Origin: an uncultured Bacillota bacterium | GTDB taxonomy: Bacteria; Bacillota; Clostridia; Oscillospirales; Oscillospiraceae | Length of the DNA: 9,142 nucleotides | NCBI GenBank assembly: GCA_937890735.1 | Contig: CALACZ010000175.1 | Location: 1 to 9,142, forward strand | Direction: 5' to 3' | Shown here: positions 6,798-9,142 of the stretch, piece by piece | Numbering within the stretch: position 1 is the first letter of the stretch | Layout of the letters: every line of letters begins with the position of its first letter | Translations under genes and position numbers: made by a program | The notes under the pieces: generated by a model | Database searches by the model: none | What the model was told of the DNA's origin: nothing | The model's input: only the letters and a program-made list of their open reading frames with translations

Positions 6798-6826
6798 ATT
6801 ATACCAGACGAGAAAGCATATTTCCA
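6798..6826 (-). promoter_or_regulatory. promoter of the FGGY kinase gene
   Basis: On the minus strand, TGGAAA (6826-6821), a 17-base spacer and a consensus TATAAT (6803-6798) are seen. The predicted start near 6791 leaves only about 6-12 bases of leader before the possible TTG starts. Confidence 0.6.
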
Positions 6827-6864
6827 GCCCCGGTTGTGGAAAAAGTATATAATTTAGGAAAGAG

Positions 6865-7220
6865 AGCCTTCCCTTGGTGACCAAGGCAGCGAAGCGGCGG
6901 CGTGCTGAATGACAGCCCGGTGCGCTGTCAGACCCACGCCGTGACCGAGCCGCAGCGAGACGCTGCCGCCGAAGGCGACGGGGCGACGGAAGGGATCGGA
7001 AGTTGCGCATTCTGGGCAGCACCGCGTTTCGTCGTAACGCAGGGGGCTCTGCCCCGCCCGCGCGGTACAATGCTGCAAATTTGACTGCACCAAGGCGAAA
7101 TGGTATGCCCCCGTAGGGGCGGACGAGCTCTGTCCGTCCCTACGGATGCGTATCGTTCCGCAGCACAAGCGCGGCGGTGCGGCTGAATCCTTAAAAAATG
7201 GGCGAAGCCCGCCCTTACGT
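6865..7220. repeat. gene-poor region packed with short inverted repeats
   Basis: No convincing gene is seen between 6827 and 7542. This part holds a chain of small perfect or near-perfect hairpins: CCTTGGT/ACCAAGG (6872-6886), TGACAGC/GCTGTCA (6910-6930), GCAGCG/CGCTGC (6952-6966), CGCC/GGCG (6967-6977), GGGGC/GCCCC (7043-7055), the arms at 7111-7145 and GGGC/GCCC (7200-7210). The style (GGGGCTCTGCCCC, GTAAGGGCGGGCTTCGCCC on the minus strand) resembles extragenic repeats common in high-GC clostridia. It may be several decayed copies of one family. Confidence 0.5.
7111..7145. repeat. REP-like imperfect inverted repeat
   Basis: The arms CCGTAGGGGCGGAC (7111-7124) and GTCCGTCCCTACGG (7132-7145) pair at 13 of 14 positions around the 7-base loop GAGCTCT. 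It is the best-preserved unit of the surrounding repeat cluster and shares CCCCCGTAGGGGCG (7108-7121) with the repeat at 3214-3227. Confidence 0.65.
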
Positions 7221-7255
7221 TACGCCGGATCACCTGTTTTCCGCAATAAGCACGC

Positions 7256-7288
7256 AAAAACCGGGCGGAATCGTTCCGCCCGGTTTTT
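7256..7288. terminator. bidirectional rho-independent terminator
   Basis: AAAAA (7256-7260), stem CCGGGCGGAA (7261-7270) pairing perfectly with TTCCGCCCGG (7274-7283) around TCG, then TTTTT (7284-7288). It can act on both strands. On the minus strand it is the first clear terminator downstream of degV, about 255 bases past its stop codon. On the plus strand no upstream gene is visible. The stretch 7289-7542 between it and degV holds no recognisable gene: a purine-rich tract, one 38-codon ORF (7320-7436) without a clear ribosome binding site, and a 7-bp hairpin GCGGCTG/CAGCCGC (7534-7550) over the degV stop codon that lacks a T-run. Confidence 0.85.
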
Positions 7289-7542
7289 GTTTTGAAGAGA
7301 GAGAAAAGAGAAAGAGAAAATGACGAACACGGTTCAAAGTTCACCGCTGCCTGTTCTCAAGCGCTCTCGAGAACCGATGTCCTTTGATGGTCTAAGCATA
7401 CAGGATTTCCGGCGCGCGGTGGTGAACGGATTGTAAACGAACCTTGAAGAAATTCTTAATTTCGGTAACCGCTGATTCGATTGGCAAGAGTGATCGGCAA
7501 AAGATCTGCCGAAACCCGCAGACGGTCGATTCGGCGGCTGCT

Positions 7543-8412
7543 TCAGCCGCGAAAGCTCTCTTCTCCCAGGAAAAACAGCGCCAGCGCCCCCGGACCGACG
7601 TGCGCGCCGGTCACAGGCTCGTAGCAGGCGATGAGGATGTCCTTCGGCGCGTTCGCCTGCCGCAGCAGCTCCGCCAGCGCCTCTGCCTGCTCGGGGCAGC
7701 CCGCGTGCGCGATGCCAATGGTCTGATGCTCCGCGTCCACGACCGAGCGCGCATACTCCCGCGCCAGCGCGGGCACGACGGCGTTTTTGCCGCGCACCTT
7801 GGAAAACAGGACGATCTTGCCCTCACGGTCGCCCTTGAGCAGCGGCTTGAGCTGCAAAACGGACGCGATGACCGTCTTGACCGCCGACAGCCGCCCCGTC
7901 GCGCGCAGATATTTGAGGTCGTCCACCGAAAAGACCTGACACATCCGATATTTCCGGCGCTCGAGCGCCTGCGCCGTCTCCGCAAGGCTCACGCCGCGGT
8001 CGCGCAGGTCGGCGGCATAGAGCACCAGCAGCCCCTCGCCCAGCGACGCGCTGAGCGTATCGACCAGCTCGATCCTGCGCTGCGGGAACATCTCGCGCAG
8101 CTCCGCAGCCGCCATCTGCGCAGAGGCAAACGACCCGCTGATGCCGGAGGACATCCCGACGTACAGAATGTCCTGCCCCTCTTCCAGCAGCGGGCGCATG
8201 ACGTCGATGCAGCGCTGCGGCGTGATCTGCGAGGTCGTGACCTTCGCCCCGGCGCGGATGGCGTCGTAATACGTCTCGCCGTCGAATGTATCGTCCAGAC
8301 TCATCTGCTCCTGCCCGTTCACCAGAAAGGTCAGCGGAATGCAGCCGATGTTCCGCTTTTGCAGCAGCGCGAAGCTCAGGTTGGAGGATGTGTCGGTCAG
8401 TATTGTAAACAT
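7543..8412 (-). CDS. DegV family fatty-acid-binding protein
   Basis: This 289-residue protein matches the DegV (FakB-type) family in length and motifs. The N-terminal ILTDTSSNL (4-12) is typical. VTTSQITP (58-65) and GMSSGISGSFASA (86-98) carry the serines and threonines that in this family contact the fatty-acid carboxylate. ATGRLS (171-176) corresponds to the usual GGRIS-like motif. VTGAHVGPGALALFF (267-281) is the C-terminal signature with the conserved histidine. Family members bind a fatty acid and present it to the kinase FakA for incorporation into phospholipid; no FakA gene is in the window. It has no signal peptide, so it is cytosolic. The ATG at 8412 is preferred, 11 bases after AAGGAG; the in-frame TTG at 8418 would leave only 5. 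It is divergent from the DUF1836 gene and has a palindrome over its promoter. Confidence 0.93.
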   Translation of the reverse strand: MFTILTDTSSNLSFALLQKRNIGCIPLTFLVNGQEQMSLDDTFDGETYYDAIRAGAKVTTSQITPQRCIDVMRPLLEEGQDILYVGMSSGISGSFASAQMAAAELREMFPQRRIELVDTLSASLGEGLLVLYAADLRDRGVSLAETAQALERRKYRMCQVFSVDDLKYLRATGRLSAVKTVIASVLQLKPLLKGDREGKIVLFSKVRGKNAVVPALAREYARSVVDAEHQTIGIAHAGCPEQAEALAELLRQANAPKDILIACYEPVTGAHVGPGALALFFLGEESFRG

Positions 8413-8430
8413 AGTCAAAATGACTCCTTT

Positions 8431-8451
8431 ATCTAATCTGCCTGATTAGAT
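8431..8451. promoter_or_regulatory. perfect palindrome, candidate operator
   Basis: ATCTAATC (8431-8438) and GATTAGAT (8444-8451) are exact inverted copies around TGCCT. The palindrome overlaps the proposed degV -10 and transcription start and ends before the AAGGAG of degV. There is no T-run after it on either strand, so it fits a dimeric repressor site better than a terminator. Confidence 0.55.
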
Positions 8452-8476
8452 TAACACATCCGTATGGCAAAGTCAA
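8448..8476 (-). promoter_or_regulatory. probable degV promoter
   Basis: On the minus strand, TTGACT (8476-8471), a 17-base spacer and a weak -10, TAATCT (8453-8448), are seen. The -10 lies partly inside the palindrome at 8431-8451, as expected for an operator-controlled promoter. Confidence 0.4.
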
Positions 8477-8499
8477 CCGTTCATATTGACAATTTTCCT

Positions 8500-8528
8500 T
8501 TGCGTTTTTGCCGCGCGTGTGGTATGAT
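8500..8528 (+). promoter_or_regulatory. promoter of the DUF1836 gene
   Basis: TTGCGT (8500-8505), a 17-base spacer and TATGAT (8523-8528) lie 24 bases before the start codon. A TTGACA at 8486-8491 is too far from this -10 to pair with it. Confidence 0.55.
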
Positions 8529-8552
8529 AGCCCACAGAGGGGAGAGGATCGG

Positions 8553-9142
8553 ATGGCATACTGCAAGGAACTCATCGCGGCGAAGCTGCGCCGCTGGGAA
8601 AAATATCTGCTGCGCTTCCGCCTGCCGGCGTGGGAGGCGATCCCGAATATGGGGCTGTATATGGAGCAGGTCGTGGAGCTGCTCAAGGACTACCTGGATT
8701 ATATGCCGCCGGAGCTGAAGGACGAGCAGGTCATCACCGGCGCGGCGATCAACAATTATGTCCGCCGGGGCATTCTGCCGCCGCCGGACCGCAAGCGCTA
8801 TTACCGCGTGCACATCGCGTACCTCATCATGATCTGCACGCTCAAGCAGAGCCTGAGCATGACGATGGTGCAGAAGCTGCTGCCGCCGTCGGCGGAAGAG
8901 GGCGCGGTGCGGGAGGCGTATGAGTCCTACGCGGCGCAGCATAACCGCACGGCGACGTATTTTGTCCGCCAGGTCCGGCAGGCGAGCGACCAGATCCTGG
9001 ACCATGCCGAGCCGAGCGAGACGAGCGTCGCGCAGACGGAGGAGCTGATCGCCGCGTCCGCCATCGTCTCCGGCTTCGCCCGCCTGCTTGCCGAAAAGCT
9101 GACGCTGCTGGACGATAAAACGCTGGAGACCGGCGGCAATAT
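8553..9142 (+). CDS. DUF1836 domain HTH-like regulator, 3' end outside window
   Basis: The reading frame stays open from ATG 8553 to the window end, giving 196 residues plus two bases. The segment INNYVRRGILPPPDRKRYYR at 66-85, continuing to VHIAYLIMICTLKQSLSM (103), is characteristic of DUF1836. This family is thought to carry a MerR-like helix-turn-helix, in which a short recognition segment (NNYVRRGILPPP) is followed by a wing and by the helix around HIAYLIMICTLKQ. Residues after about 115 are helical and acidic, and may serve as a dimer or sensor region. No membrane segment or signal is seen. The start is supported by GAGGGGAG 8 bases upstream. It is transcribed divergently from degV across a 140-base region that contains a palindrome, so a role in controlling degV or itself is a reasonable inference. 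Little should be missing, since relatives are about 200 residues long. Confidence 0.85.
   Translation, partial: MAYCKELIAAKLRRWEKYLLRFRLPAWEAIPNMGLYMEQVVELLKDYLDYMPPELKDEQVITGAAINNYVRRGILPPPDRKRYYRVHIAYLIMICTLKQSLSMTMVQKLLPPSAEEGAVREAYESYAAQHNRTATYFVRQVRQASDQILDHAEPSETSVAQTEELIAASAIVSGFARLLAEKLTLLDDKTLETGGN

Noticed and set aside
6846..6853. TATAAT on the plus strand as a promoter into the repeat region
   Set aside because: No -35 at 16-18 bases (CAGCCC at the 17-base position), and no gene downstream on that strand.
7534..7550. GCGGCTG/CAGCCGC hairpin at the degV stop codon as its terminator
   Set aside because: It lacks a T-run in the degV direction and includes the stop codon. The hairpin at 7256-7288 is a far better terminator.
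7444..8436. 330-codon open frame on the plus strand over degV
   Set aside because: It is antisense to a clear DegV protein, starts at TTG without a ribosome binding site, and is Arg/Gln-rich with no domain.
1..9142. CRISPR arrays, defence or phage modules
   Set aside because: There are no regularly spaced direct repeats and no gene with Cas, toxin, nuclease, integrase or structural phage motifs. The repeats present are short inverted repeats.

Overview
The window is a GC-rich bacterial chromosomal segment. Lipoprotein signals, strong AAGGAG-type ribosome binding sites, DegV and DUF1836 proteins, a diverged glucose-6-phosphate isomerase-like protein and CCCCCGTAGGGGCG-type extragenic repeats together point to a high-GC clostridial gut bacterium of the Oscillospiraceae/Ruminococcaceae type. 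That placement is inferred from gene style, not from a phylogenetic marker. I see no phage, transposon, CRISPR array or defence island. The content looks like ordinary chromosome with independently transcribed genes.

Layout. 1-306: a tRNA-Ser(CGA) gene on the minus strand, preceded in its own direction by a decayed tRNA-Ser-like copy that sits just downstream of a good sigma-A-type promoter. 434-3186: a promoter, a large lipoprotein (beta-propeller-like N-terminal half, ABC solute-binding-protein C-terminal half) and a strong terminator. 3217-3427: a decayed repeat and a leader. 3428-4723: a Pgi-fold protein in which the recognisable catalytic motifs of glucose-6-phosphate isomerase have been replaced. 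4741-5258: promoter, a 136-residue P-loop protein, terminator. 5263-6826: an FGGY carbohydrate kinase on the minus strand with its own terminator and an unusually close promoter. 6827-7542: a roughly 700-base gene-poor stretch full of short inverted repeats, with one bidirectional terminator. 7543-8412: a DegV fatty-acid-binding protein on the minus strand. 8413-8552: a divergent control region with a perfect palindrome over the degV promoter. 8553-9142: the start of a DUF1836 HTH-like regulator, cut by the window end.

The genes do not form one pathway. The lipoprotein and the kinase both suggest carbohydrate handling, but no permease is present. The best functional pair is degV and the divergent DUF1836 gene, where the palindrome makes local regulation plausible. 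The most unusual single items are the Pgi-like apparent pseudoenzyme and the transcribed-looking tRNA-Ser remnant. I did not find evidence for a large new multi-gene system here.
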